Source: Cephalotus follicularis | Lineage: Eukaryota; Streptophyta; Magnoliopsida; Oxalidales; Cephalotaceae | Length of the DNA stretch: 64,000 nucleotides | Direction: 5' to 3' | Assembly (NCBI GenBank): GCA_001972305.1 | Contig: BDDD01002024.1 | Location: forward strand, 62,001 to 126,000 | Made by a program: the position numbers and the translations under genes | Shown here: positions 22,266 through 32,420 of the stretch, piece after piece | Numbering within the stretch: position 1 is the stretch's first letter | How the letters are laid out: every line of letters starts with the position of its first letter | The notes under the pieces: generated by a model | Told to the model about the DNA's origin: nothing | The model's input: the letters and a program-made list of their open reading frames with translations, nothing else | The model's database searches: none

Positions 22266-22830
22266 GAGAGAGATAGAGATAGAGAGAGGGGGATTACCTT
22301 GAGAGCCAGAAGCTTTGCGTCAGCGAGCAGAAGGCGTGGGTCTGGGTCGCGGATTGAGAGAGTGAGAGCGAGAGAGCTTTGCGTCGGTGGGCAGGGGGAG
22401 CTTTGCGTCATGGGCAGGAGGCGTGAAGAAGAGAGAAGTTTTTTTCTCTCTCGATTTTCATTACATCTGGGCGAGAGAGCAAGAGTGTCTGGGCGAGAGC
22501 GAGAGTCTTCAAGAGTGAAGCTGGTAGGTGGGCAGGGAGCGTGGGTTGTGGATCTGGGCGAGAGAGCAAGAGTGTCTGGGCGAGAGCGAGAGTCTTTGTG
22601 AGAGACATTGAAGAGGAGTTTTGTGAAGAAGACTTCGTGAGAGACAAGTTTTGTAGTGTCTGGCGCAACTTTTTTGGTAGGACCCACTGTCCATTAACGC
22701 CAACTACTTAACTTAGCGGGTTGCGCTTTTACATATTGCCCATATACATATATATATATATATATTTGAAAGAATGTTTGAAATTTAGATAATCTATTAC
22801 TATAGTGTGTTGTTACTGTGCTTGTATTTA
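22138..22830 (-). repeat. Right terminal inverted repeat of the MULE
   Basis: Reverse-complement match to 9981-10595. It contains a long GA microsatellite (about 22204-22287), the GCGAGAGAGCAAGAGTGTC units and, at the outer side, GGGCAATATGTAAAAGCGC on the minus strand, close to the GGG-AA start often seen in MULE ends. It is longer than the left copy because of microsatellite growth and an extra AT tract. Confidence 0.85.
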
Positions 22831-23383
22831 TATAATGTAACTAGTTAATAACTATTAGGGTCTTTTTAATTGAAAATTCTTTTAAATCTTTGGTAGTATT
22901 GAATATTAGTCCATTATATCAAAATCTGATATGTAAATTATTAATTATATCAAACTTAACATCTGAATTATTAATTCATATTTACATAGAAGCTTTCCTC
23001 TAATCAAGTTAGATCAGGATGTCCAAAATTAACCAAAAAAATGACTCATTGAACTTATTTTTTTTTTAGGTTCAGTAAGACAAAAAAATCAGTATAATTA
23101 AAAACTGAATATTTTATTTTATTATATATTTATATTATATTTTTGGAGTTCCTTTATTTATTTACTTATTTATTTATTTTTAAATTTTGGGTTTATTATT
23201 TGGTTTTCAGTTACCAATCTATCATTAATGGCTTTTTCTGTTTAAAGACTGATAACCCTTTTTCTCTCTATGCTTAATTGAAAAAATGCCCCTAGTGATC
23301 AGCAATGCTTACTAATTAGAGGACTCCCAAAATGACATCCTTAAATATGACCCAATCACTATATGCATGAAGATGTTAATTTA
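22831..23383. other. AT-rich gap between MULE and PPR gene
   Basis: No gene seen. Contains a TTTA-rich simple stretch (about 23150-23185). The 3' end of the PPR transcript must fall here. Confidence 0.5.
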
Positions 23384-25627
23384 CTACCAATAGTCATTGC
23401 AAGAGCAAAACTTATTTTTAAAACGATGGAAGCGGTTTGAGTCCCGCACAACTATTTCCTTACTTAGCAGATCTGATGCCAACTTCATGAAGTTATGGCA
23501 GTCCACACAAATTCTGATGTTCTTCATAATTGTGATCACACCCCTACCACAATGCAAACTGCCTTGGCTTGTTATGGCAAATGCCAAAGCTAGCTTCTCA
23601 CTATGATGGTAAAGTTGCTCCTCTTTTTGTTCTACTTCTATGTCACGCAAGGCCAAGCTTGTTTCTGGAACATACCCAATCTCCTTTAATCGTCCAATCA
23701 GCGCTTCAAGTTTGGCACATATAGCCTCTCTTTGTGGATGGCGTTGGCCACCAGACGCAAACTCATGAACCTTATTCCCAAGCTCAATCCAGCTCAAACC
23801 GGGTTCCTTCCTCACTCTAGAACCTTTCATTCCCTTCCATATTAGACCTGCTTCATTAAAACTTCCGCCACAGCAATACATGTTTGACAGTTGAACGTAA
23901 CCTAAGGAATTTCCAGGCTGCAATTCTTGAAGTTTATGTGCTGCTAAATCTGCCAACTGGGTCTCACCATGCTTCCTACATGATCCAAGCAAAGCACTCC
24001 ATACCACAGCGTCAGGCTCCATTGGCATTCTACTTATAAGCTTCTCGGCCTCACCTATATAACCAGCTCGCCCAAGAATGTCAATCATGCAGGCATAATG
24101 ATCTAGTTCAGGAACAATACCATATTTCTCAAACATGGATTCAAAAATTTTTGTTCCTTCTTCCACCAGTCCAGCATGGCTGCAAGCTGAGAGGAGAGCA
24201 ACGATGGTCGCAGAATCAGGTTTAACATTCATTTGTGAAAACAGTTGCAATGCTCCTTCAGCTTGCCCATGTAAGGCATATGCCTTGAGCATCGAGTTCC
24301 ATGAAACCAAATTACGGATTCTCATTTCATCAAAAACCTGTTTAGATGAGGCAATAGCTCCTGACCTCGCATATGCATGGACCAAGGCATTTGCAACCAC
24401 TGGGTCATCATCAAACCCAGCTTTAGTTACTTGTGAATGAACTGCCAAGGCATGCCGCTCAGTCACAAGGCCTGCACAGGCTTTTAATGCAATTGAGAAA
24501 GTATACCTGTCAGGAGAGAAGTCCTCCCTCCGCAACTGACGAAAAAAGAAGAGTGCTTCTTCTGGATCTCGTTCCGCAAATGCTGTTATGATACCAGTCC
24601 ACATAACAATATCTCGACAATTGTTCTCCATAAAGAGCCTGTGACAGTCCGCAACATCTCCTCCGAGATCTGAATAAGCTTTAACCAATGCAGTAGCCAC
24701 TTCAACTTCTAAAATAAACCCTGATTTGATTGTGAGACAATGCAATTGATAACAAGATTTGACACCCACATGAACATTATCAACACTGGTTCTACACAAG
24801 GAGGACAACACGCTGAGAAGTGTGGCACGATCAAACCCAATACCTTCACGCTGCATTTGGGAGAAAAGAAAAATTGCAGTTGCACCAAGTCCACGTGAAA
24901 GAAACCCAGCAATCATTGAATTCCAAGAAGTTCGATTGCGATATCCAAATGTTACAAATACCCTCCAAGCCTCATCAGAACCATCACCATAACCACAACT
25001 CCTGCAGTACATATTTATAAGAGCATTTACTACATAAGCAAAGCAATCCAAAGACATTTTCAATGCGAGCGCATGCACTAGCTTGCCATGCAAGTAATCG
25101 CATGAACTTAAAACGCTGGCAACCGCGAATTCATTTGGCTGGTAGTGCTCCAACATGGCCGAAAACACACGGAAGCACTCGTGGGAAAGCCCATGTTGGG
25201 CGTAACCTGATACAAGAGCAGTCCAAGAAACAAGATTTCTCTCAGGCATTTCATCGATCAGTCTATGCGCATAGTCTAAATACCCACATTTACAATACAT
25301 GTTAATGAGATGGTTGGTGACGTAGAGGTCAGATGGGTATTTGGGGTTATGGGCAAGCATGTATTGGTGCAAGTATAGGCCTTGTTGAAGGCATTTAGAG
25401 TTTGCACAAGCATGGAAGAGGGTGGCATAGGTTAGTGGAGAGTGAAGTGATGGTGGGGCGTTGTAGAAGAGGGATAGTGCATCGTCGAGGTCACCGCGCG
25501 TGGAGAGAACTCGCAGCTTGTTGAGAAGATTGTTGGGTTGTGTGAATGCTGTGGAATGTTGGGGTGGATTTAGGGAGCTCAAGTTCCGGAATGAAATGTA
25601 ACACGCGCTTGAACATGGTCGTGACAT
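23384..25627 (-). CDS. Pentatricopeptide repeat protein, PLS class with E and DYW domains
   Basis: Single-exon gene of 747 codons, intact. A short N-terminus with Ser, Arg and aromatic residues fits an organelle-targeting peptide. PPR repeats run from about residue 60 to 560 (for example LYVTNHLINMYCKCGYLDYA, LVSWTALVSGYAQHG, VVANALVHAYARSG). An E/E+ region follows with PGNSLGYVQLSNMY and EPGLSWIEL. The C-terminal DYW domain has the cytidine-deaminase-like signature: His675-Ser-Glu677, then Cys707-x2-Cys710, CSCNDYW at the end. Proteins of this class bind organelle RNA and direct C-to-U editing; the target RNA cannot be read from sequence here. The start codon at 25625-25627 is the first ATG of the frame. 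It lies only about 0.55 kb from the right end of the MULE. Confidence 0.95.
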   Translation of the reverse strand: MSRPCSSACYISFRNLSSLNPPQHSTAFTQPNNLLNKLRVLSTRGDLDDALSLFYNAPPSLHSPLTYATLFHACANSKCLQQGLYLHQYMLAHNPKYPSDLYVTNHLINMYCKCGYLDYAHRLIDEMPERNLVSWTALVSGYAQHGLSHECFRVFSAMLEHYQPNEFAVASVLSSCDYLHGKLVHALALKMSLDCFAYVVNALINMYCRSCGYGDGSDEAWRVFVTFGYRNRTSWNSMIAGFLSRGLGATAIFLFSQMQREGIGFDRATLLSVLSSLCRTSVDNVHVGVKSCYQLHCLTIKSGFILEVEVATALVKAYSDLGGDVADCHRLFMENNCRDIVMWTGIITAFAERDPEEALFFFRQLRREDFSPDRYTFSIALKACAGLVTERHALAVHSQVTKAGFDDDPVVANALVHAYARSGAIASSKQVFDEMRIRNLVSWNSMLKAYALHGQAEGALQLFSQMNVKPDSATIVALLSACSHAGLVEEGTKIFESMFEKYGIVPELDHYACMIDILGRAGYIGEAEKLISRMPMEPDAVVWSALLGSCRKHGETQLADLAAHKLQELQPGNSLGYVQLSNMYCCGGSFNEAGLIWKGMKGSRVRKEPGLSWIELGNKVHEFASGGQRHPQREAICAKLEALIGRLKEIGYVPETSLALRDIEVEQKEEQLYHHSEKLALAFAITSQGSLHCGRGVITIMKNIRICVDCHNFMKLASDLLSKEIVVRDSNRFHRFKNKFCSCNDYW

Positions 25628-26848
25628 GGAGTCAACTGATTACATAACTCAAGTAGTTTCTCGTCGCTGGTTGTAGTGTTGCCAAAGTCATCAATATTCA
25701 CTGAACTTGTTTGGTTATGTTTAACATGACTCAGGATTCCCTCTAATTTTGTGACAAACGCGTCATATCATCTTGTACTTGATTAATAAATTTTATTAAG
25801 TAATATAAAATAACGATAAAATAAAAAATTTGTTAACAGTAATTAAATATAAAATTAAGATATATTGTATACAATTTTAATTTGTTATCTTATTTTATAT
25901 TATTTAATAAAATATATTAATTAAAATCTTAAAATTAATATATTTTATTAAGTATTATTAAATATAATAAGAAACTAAAAAATTCGTTAACATACGGCAA
26001 TTATCGTACCTTTTAAACACATATAATAATTCTTGTTGCATTGTGGTTACAGTGATTCCATAAGAAGGGAAATCATGCAAATTTCTCGTCACTTCAATCA
26101 TTTTTTTTCTTCCTCCACTTCATTGCAACCTTCATAATAGCATTCATTTTTTATTTTACATTATTGTTTAACTGAAGTCAGCATTTTCTCCTTATCATTA
26201 TATAAAGCGTGAATTAAGATTGGTAATGTACAAATGTTTTACGAAAAAAAGGAGATGACGAATGACTTAGGTGATAAATATATGATTTTTAATGATGGGG
26301 TTGTAAGTTTGAATATTTTTACGTTTTTTCGTGGCCATCACAAGATCGAAAATCTGCTTATCTGATGTGTGGTGTGATGTGTGAAAGGTCACATATTAGA
26401 GGTTTATAGTCACGTAGGACTTGTCTACAAAGTGAGCTTAATTAAAAAAAAATTGATTACATTTTAATTCTTGAGGTTTGTCCTTAAATATATATCTATC
26501 CACTAGTTTATAATAATACAAAATAGTTTTAAGAAGTTTCATTTAATACATTTGTTTCGACTTTAAACATGATTTGGTCTGTTTGGTATTACTGCGTGTT
26601 TCACAAAAGTGCTATGTGAAAGTACTGTGAGTAAAAGTGATGTAACAAAACTAAAATCGTTTGGTAAATTCAACGACAGAAAGTATTTCTACGAACAAAA
26701 GCAATGAATATGTGTTTGGTAAATATATCTTTGAAAGTGCTGTACATATATGAAATGACTTAAATAGACATAAAACTTTAAAATACATGAAGATGTAAGT
26801 CCATACTGTGTCCACGGAGAAAGTGCTTTATCATCCATCTCTTCCCAA
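25628..26848. other. Intergenic DNA upstream of the PPR gene
   Basis: Very AT-rich. It holds the promoter side of the PPR gene and two short internally similar AT segments (about 25780-25980, TTTTATTAAGT...AATATA). No gene or intact element seen. Confidence 0.45.
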
Positions 26849-27010
26849 TCATTGTCCGACATTGTATCTGGCTTCTTTCGCTTTTCCCCACAAGGCCTTT
26901 TTCAAACCATATTGTATTAGAATTGCCATCATACGCCCTTGCCATAAACTGAAATTTATGTTACCATCTGATTTTTCAACTTCAAATCTCGTTGCAATAG
27001 ATCGAGCCAT
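26849..27010 (-). pseudogene. Copia gag fragment with primer-binding site
   Basis: About 53 codons starting MARSIATRFEVEKSDGNINF and running through SLWQGRMMAILIQYGLKKAL, the N-terminus of copia gag proteins, then a stop. On the same strand just upstream, GCTCTGATACCA read in reverse (27036-27047) is the methionine-tRNA primer-binding site typical of copia. Next to it an LTR end (CCCAACA on the minus strand, 27050 upward) can be seen. The rest of gag-pol is missing. LTR-like DNA continues to roughly 27590, its outer edge not fixed. Confidence 0.75.
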
Positions 27011-27600
27011 AATACTGACCGAAAAAGAACTTTTCGCTCTGATACCACATGTTGGGAATATGGTCTTTTTCCCCTTTGATACCACTCGGTGAGAAATCAC
27101 CCACATGTTTTGATATCAAATTACCTGTTCAATCTACCGACAAAAATAAACAAATTAGATAAAAGATAAATAGAAGATTCAGTTAACAAAAGAGAATACC
27201 ATATTTAATTGACTTGGTAAAATCATGACTACGTCCACGGAGAGATTGACCTGTTTTTTCACTATGAGAAATATCAGTAGAAGATAACATCTTAGAAAAT
27301 CCTTGTACACCCTCTCTCAACCCAAAGAATAAACTCTCATATTCTTATACTCATATTTATAGTCACAAATTGCTTGTTTACCAAGTAATCCTAATCATTG
27401 TCAATAAAAAAAATCCTAATCATTGTTTACCAAGCATACTTGCCAACAAAACCAAATACTTGGACTCTAGACTAAAATATGAGCCAAACCTGACAGATTC
27501 ATTATGCCCCATTTGGTTGGAGCTCTGATTCAGGAAATCATGTTTGCTGATTACCAAGAGACCAATAACCTCTTGATGTCTTGTAACCCATTTGATTGTT

Positions 27601-28831
27601 TGTTGGCCTTTGCCACCTCGTTTAATTGCATAAACATATGTTATTTTGATGATTAACAAACATAGATTACTTGTATGCATAATTCCTTGACTTATAACTT
27701 CATATACTCACTTGATTTTATGTCCAAAGTTGTGCCAAGAACATTCATGCAGGTACAGGTCAATCCAGCCGACCGGAAAGCAATCCAGTCGACTGCCCAA
27801 GGTTGAGTAGTCGACTGGTTCTTCAACCAAACTCAGAATCTGCAGGAACACCAATCCAGTCGACTGCCACAGGGGTCCAGTCGACTGCCAGGCCAAGACA
27901 GCCGACTGCCACAGGACACAAGTCGACTGCCATGGGGTACAATGTCAGGCAGTAGCTTCTGCATCTTTTTAACACCCAATCCAGCCGACTGAAGCAGGGC
28001 ACCAGTCGACTGCCAGGGAATTCAGCCGACTGTTTTCAATTGTGCAAAATCAGGCTGTAGCATTTGTAATCTCCAATTTCAGCTCAACAGCCGACTGGAA
28101 CAGAGCATCCAGTCGACTGCCAGCCAAACCAGTCGACTGCCTACAGGATCCAGCCGACTGCCCAACCCCAACGGCTATATTCAAATGTACGCGCCATCAA
28201 TCCAGCTGACTGCCGTCCAAATCCAGCCGACTGGATTTGTAACAGACAGTTAAAAATAGATCCGTTGGAGGCACACCTATATAAAGAAAATTGGACCTCT
28301 TGCACAAGTGATCAAGCATTCAAGTTGCATATTCTCTCAAGCTATCTCAAGTACAATACCAAGCTCTCATACAATCAAAAGAGATCAAATTCAAAGCAAT
28401 CCTACACATTACAAAGCTTTATTCTTACATTACATACACACTTCTAGCTTTGTTTAAAGTGAGCTAAATTGTAAAACAAATTCCTACGAATTTGTAACCT
28501 TCAAACACTTATTTCACTCATACAAGAGAGGTTGTCTCTTGTATTGCTCGGTTGGAGCAAAGTTGTAATTCGCTTGGTTGGAGCGAAAGTTGTTGGAGCT
28601 CGGTTGGAGTTTCAAGCCCGGTTTGGGGCATACCTAGTGAAATACTCAAGGGGAGGCCTTGGGGAGTGGACGTAGGCATTTTGCCGAACCACTATATATC
28701 CGTTTGCAATTCTCCAAACCCTGCACTCTTTACATTTCCGCAATTGTGTGTTTGTGTTAATTGAATTATTTTGTGGTATTTTTGCTAGTAATTTTTATAA
28801 GTCTATTCACCCCCCCTCTAGACTTCCTACA
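27601..28831 (+). mobile_element. Solo copia-type LTR (B), target duplication TTGTT
   Basis: Begins TGTTGGCCTTTGCC, ends CTCTAGACTTCCTACA, and is flanked by TTGTT at 27596-27600 and 28832-28836. No internal region remains. It contains TTTTGATGATTAACA about 50 bases in, a palindrome array, AACGGCTATATTC, a TATA-like CTATATAAAG (about 28276) and the CACCCCCC run near the end. It is the same family as unit A and supplies the reference for an undisturbed LTR. Confidence 0.88.
27764..28240 (+). repeat. Array of CAGTCGACTG / CAGCCGACTG palindromes in LTR B
   Basis: About sixteen copies, spaced roughly 15-45 bp. CAGTCGACTG is a perfect palindrome. Unit A uses mostly CAGCCGGCTG at the same LTR position. 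Confidence 0.92.
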
Positions 28832-28836
28832 TTGTT

Positions 28837-29420
28837 GATTATTGGCTTAAATCCTAGTGGGCCGGTTGTCCGATTGAAGTGTGTGAGCGAGCAACGTGAG
28901 CGCACACGTAATGAAGAACAACCGGCCTTGGATGGCTTGTGTCTTGTGTTAAGTGGAGAGGGCCTTTGACGGGGTTCGGGGCAGCTACTCGACCCGAATT
29001 TTTTGGAGGGGTATTTATATGTTTGTAAAACACCCTATTATGGTTAATTAACAATTGAGAGTGTAAGACGGCCGCACATGTTGTAAGGGCGCCATAGAGA
29101 GTTTGTACTCCTTCTCAATCCGTTTTTCATAGTGGATTTCTTGTGCTGCTGTCGTGATTTTTTTCCGCAAGGGTTTTCCACGTAAATCGTGTGTTCTTCT
29201 TTAATTTTTCACACCTTATTTTCTTACAATTCTTATGATGAATGATAAAGACAGTACTCCCGTGGTTTTTTCTCCTTTTAAATTGAAGGGTTTTTTCACG
29301 TAAATTTGGTGTCTATATTTTATTTTATTATGTAGGTTGTTTAAATTTTTGCTTCATTGATTTTGCTTCGTTATGTTGTGGTCTTGATGTAGTGGTAAGA
29401 TTTGTTTGCGTTCCACACTA
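28837..29420 (+). mobile_element. Decayed copia-type LTR tail
   Basis: Contains two copies of a GGGTTTTCCACGTAAAT-like segment (about 29170 and 29287), each followed by TGTTC or GTGTCT, as in the R-U5 part of many copia LTRs. Upstream at 28850-29150 is GC-richer DNA consistent with the U3 part. No coding region. LTR B inserted at its left edge. Confidence 0.55.
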
Positions 29421-29782
29421 TACTCCAAATTTAGAAACTATACTAGATGTTCAACATGTAATATATGGATATAAACAGATAAATATATATATATACAGAG
29501 ATAGATATAGATCATGATGGCATAGATATATAGATTTAGTATATCATCGCATCAAACCTGCTTTCAACACAAATTAAATATATAGCCGAAAAGATAGATC
29601 ATAAAACAGTTAGATATCTTAATTATTAGTGTAAATCAGTCATCTAGCCGGCTACAACTAGAACCAACTGCTCAACATCATGTGATACAATGAGGTGAAC
29701 AAAAAAGAAGAAAACTAATCAGGGTCTTCAACAATTTCACAACCAAAAAGATGACGAATTGACCCATTTAATGTTTAAGCCG

Positions 29783-29790
29783 TATATATA
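29783..29790 (+). promoter_or_regulatory. TATA box candidate of the first proline-rich gene
   Basis: TATATATA about 90 bases before the ATG at 29875. A second TATA-type run lies at about 29797-29804; either could serve. Confidence 0.5.
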
Positions 29791-29874
29791 TCTATCTATA
29801 TATATGAAGTCGACATACACTTGTTTTTAACGTACAAACATAAATTGAACTCTTGCTTGTTCCATAATTCAAAG

Positions 29875-30168
29875 ATGGCATCTAGTACTTACTTCATCTT
29901 TGCTTTCTTTCTTGCATTTTCATTTTCGAGCATCCATGTTAGCCTAGCAGCTCGTCATCTTTTGCAAACTCCACCACCATTGGCACAACTGCCAGCTTTG
30001 CCAAATCTGCCACCGCTAACAACATTGCCAACCAGACTCCCTACGCTCTCAGTTCCTCCACTTCCTAGGACTTTCAGCCTGCCATCCTTCCCTCCCCTGC
30101 CAATGATTAGGGTTCCCTCTCTCTCGTTTCTCCCTGCATCGCCTCCCGCAACCACTACCAACCCTTGA
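29875..30168 (+). CDS. Small secreted proline-rich protein, copy 1
   Basis: 97 codons, one exon. Residues 1-25 form a signal peptide (MASSTYFIFAFFLAFSFSSI then HVSLA), followed by the ARHLLQ motif and a Pro/Leu-rich tail with PPPL, LPALPNLPPL, VPPLPR and FPPLPM. The layout resembles short plant cell-wall proteins of the PELPK1 sort, where a signal peptide is followed by ARRLLE and a Pro-rich repeat; the match is in layout, not in repeat sequence. Probably exported to the cell wall or apoplast. The ATG at 29875 was chosen because the signal peptide starts there; codons in frame upstream have no ATG. A paralogue lies at 36762. Confidence 0.75.
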   Translation: MASSTYFIFAFFLAFSFSSIHVSLAARHLLQTPPPLAQLPALPNLPPLTTLPTRLPTLSVPPLPRTFSLPSFPPLPMIRVPSLSFLPASPPATTTNP

Positions 30169-32117
30169 GTTCTGCTCATTACATGTTTTCTATGGTGATG
30201 AGAGTTTGCTTCATTACTGTTGCATTGCTGTGATGTGCTACTAGTGCAGATTTGTGCCGCTATGTCGTGTTACTTATATGTGAAGCTTACTAATAATTGT
30301 ATTAGTTGATGATACATTTGTGAGCAGTATTTATGTGTAGAATGTACTTGTGATTTATTATATATACTATGCATGGTTATCCAGTATATTATGTTCATTT
30401 CCTTTTAACGGACACAATCTTAAAAAATAACTGCTAAGAGTATTTGTATCGAGACATAAGAATAATATTATTAATTATAATTGTGATATCATTATAATTG
30501 TTCCAGAATATCATTGGTTAAAAAAACACCCGCATTGGCTTTATAATACCAGGTAATTATTCCCTCATGTTTAGTGTCAAATATAATTTATGTCTCATGT
30601 TGTAATAAAGGATAAATGATATGTTAATTTCTCAAGATGAATATGAATGCGTTGATCAAACAATGAATGCGTTGATCAAACACATTAGTTACTTCATTGG
30701 TTGATCGTTAGTTAGCATGATGCTAAATTGTTTCGTCACCATCTACATTTTAAATGACATTAATATATATCCTTATGATAAAATACAAATTAGTGACTTA
30801 TGTTTAATTATAGAGACACATTAGTTTCTTAAACCATAGTAGTCAAGTTAATTTTTATTTTATTTAATTTTCTCATAAGGACACTGCCCGTGACATTTAT
30901 CATAATAGAATAACTAACGCATCTCCAATATTGAATATTAAGAGGTTATGCTACGGCACTTACTAAACATGTTTTTCAATGGTTGATTATTAAATTGAAT
31001 TAATGAGAAATAGGTAATATTAACAAATGATGATGTTAAGTGGATGTAATCAATTAATGAAAAACAAACTTAACAATTGGCATGCGATATTTATTAGCAA
31101 AATCCATTTTAAGACACTAAATTGTTTCTTACTCATAATTCTATGCATGAAAATTTATGCAAACATGAACCATGGATGATTAGTTATCAGCAATAATCCT
31201 ATGTTTTTCTTGTCCAAAAAAAATAATCCTTTGCTTTAATTTGGTTCATAATTGGACTCCAAGTGTCAAAGTCCCGGTCACTGGTCCTTGGATTCACTAG
31301 TCAACGACAATTTTAATGGCCACTTATTTCTTTCATTGCCCAAAATATCTTTGTGAGTGTTGCTAACTATTTTATTGGATAAACTCTTTTATTGTTGATT
31401 TGTGTCAATATATATATATTGACACACACACCCAAAAATGAGTAGTTTCAGCTAAAACTCAAATGCTTTCTATGACCAATTAATATACGTCTCTATCTCG
31501 TGCGTACCAAGGAGTCCTTCCAAGGTTCCTGGGCGTCCTACACAAGGAACCAGGCCATCCTAAGAGTTAAGGCACTCTGAGTATACCCTCCGGTCTAAGG
31601 AACTAGTTGTTCTAAATCACAAAATGGTTCTGGTTTCAAAGGGTCATTTTCCTCTTAACATCCCCACCCTCTCATTGACGAGTGAGACTCTCGTGATTGT
31701 CGTCGGGTGAACAATATTCATGTGATGACGTACGAGTTTTTTCCAACAAGATTAGGACATCTGTAAGCCCTAGGCTGAGTTTTATTAATAAAAAGAATTA
31801 AATATGCATTCATTTAAGTGTTGATTTAAACCCTTATTCAACATGATCCAAGTGTTGGTCCTCAGTTTTGATTATGCTTTAATACTCAAGTTTATAACCT
31901 AAGTTAAATCATAAATCACAAGACGTGTTGTTAAGTTTATTCAATGTCATTAAATAACATGCATGATGGTAAGTCATGAGTTTTATGTTTGATGGTTGAT
32001 TTATATGGCGAGTTTATTATTTCAATGATGAGTGCTTGTAATTTTTTTTTTTTAAATCGGAGTTTGCATGCTTTTTCTCTCTTTTTATCTGTATCATTAA
32101 TTCTTCTTCTTCGTAAC
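30169..32117. other. Intergenic, AT-rich
   Basis: No gene seen. A 20-bp segment GAATGCGTTGATCAAACA is repeated head to tail at about 30645-30682. A GC-richer block at 31490-31720 (CCAAGG, GGAACC repeats) looks like old transposon DNA without recognisable ends. Confidence 0.4.
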
Positions 32118-32420
32118 CACTATTAGAAATCACGTGTTTTGACATAATTTTTTCTATCATAAATTTGAGACAGAATTTTCATTTCCGTCTAAAACATTTT
32201 AGTTTTTTATTTTAAAAATAGTTCAAACTTGTGATGGAATTTTAAATTCTGCCACAAACTTAAAACGGAATTCAAATTCATTTTGTGCGGAATTGACATT
32301 CCATCTTAAATTTGGATAGAATTTTTATTTTTAAAATTAAAAACTTCGAAGAGCATAACTATGAGTTCTGAGGCAATTTTTGTTTTGTTTGATATAACTT
32401 TTCGAGACGAATGGGGTGTG
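32118..32420 (+). mobile_element. Possible CACTA-transposon end fragment
   Basis: Starts CACTATTAGAAATCACG, the form of a CACTA terminus, and continues with repeated GACGGAATTT / CGGAATT-like sub-terminal segments in both orientations (for example about 32165, 32235, 32268, 32290). No matching second end or target duplication was found nearby, and no transposase. Confidence 0.4.

Larger units (their letters stand above)
9981..22830. mobile_element. Mutator-like element (MULE) with long terminal inverted repeats
   Basis: About 12.85 kb bounded by inverted copies of the same 0.6-0.7 kb sequence. Inside are a FAR1/MULE-type transposase (11686-14118, +) near the left end and a small RNase H1 N-terminal-domain gene (21760-22044, -) near the right end, both pointing inward. 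Each inverted repeat ends internally in a splice-donor-like CAAGGTAATC, so transcripts of both genes probably start inside the repeats, as in MuDR. Two later LTR insertions (14439-15323 and 18328-21349) account for about 3.9 kb. Without them the element would be near 8.9 kb. No clean 8-10 bp target duplication was found. The exact ends are therefore uncertain: similarity reaches 9981/22830, but a more classical MULE end could be at about 10053/22741, next to (AT)n tracts. Confidence 0.75.

Noticed and set aside
22299-22687. Ser/Arg-rich open frames in the MULE inverted repeats (also at 10101-10533)
   Set aside because: They come from CT/GA microsatellite and CTCGCCCAGACACTCTTGC units, are not conserved between the two repeats in frame, and end at the repeat tract.
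9972-22840. 8-10 bp target duplication of the MULE
   Set aside because: Neither 9981/22830 nor 10053/22741 is flanked by matching 9-mers; the AT repeats next to the inner candidate make any match meaningless.
24135-25305. Plus-strand frames across the PPR gene
   Set aside because: Shadows of the 747-codon minus-strand gene.
26580-26790. Possible hAT-type MITE (TGTTTGGTA at both sides)
   Set aside because: The two TGTTTGGTA copies are in direct, not inverted, orientation and no 8-bp target duplication is visible.
29385-29430. Possible tRNA-like sequence (TAGTGGTAAG...GCGTTCC)
   Set aside because: No cloverleaf or B box could be built; it lies in decayed copia LTR DNA.
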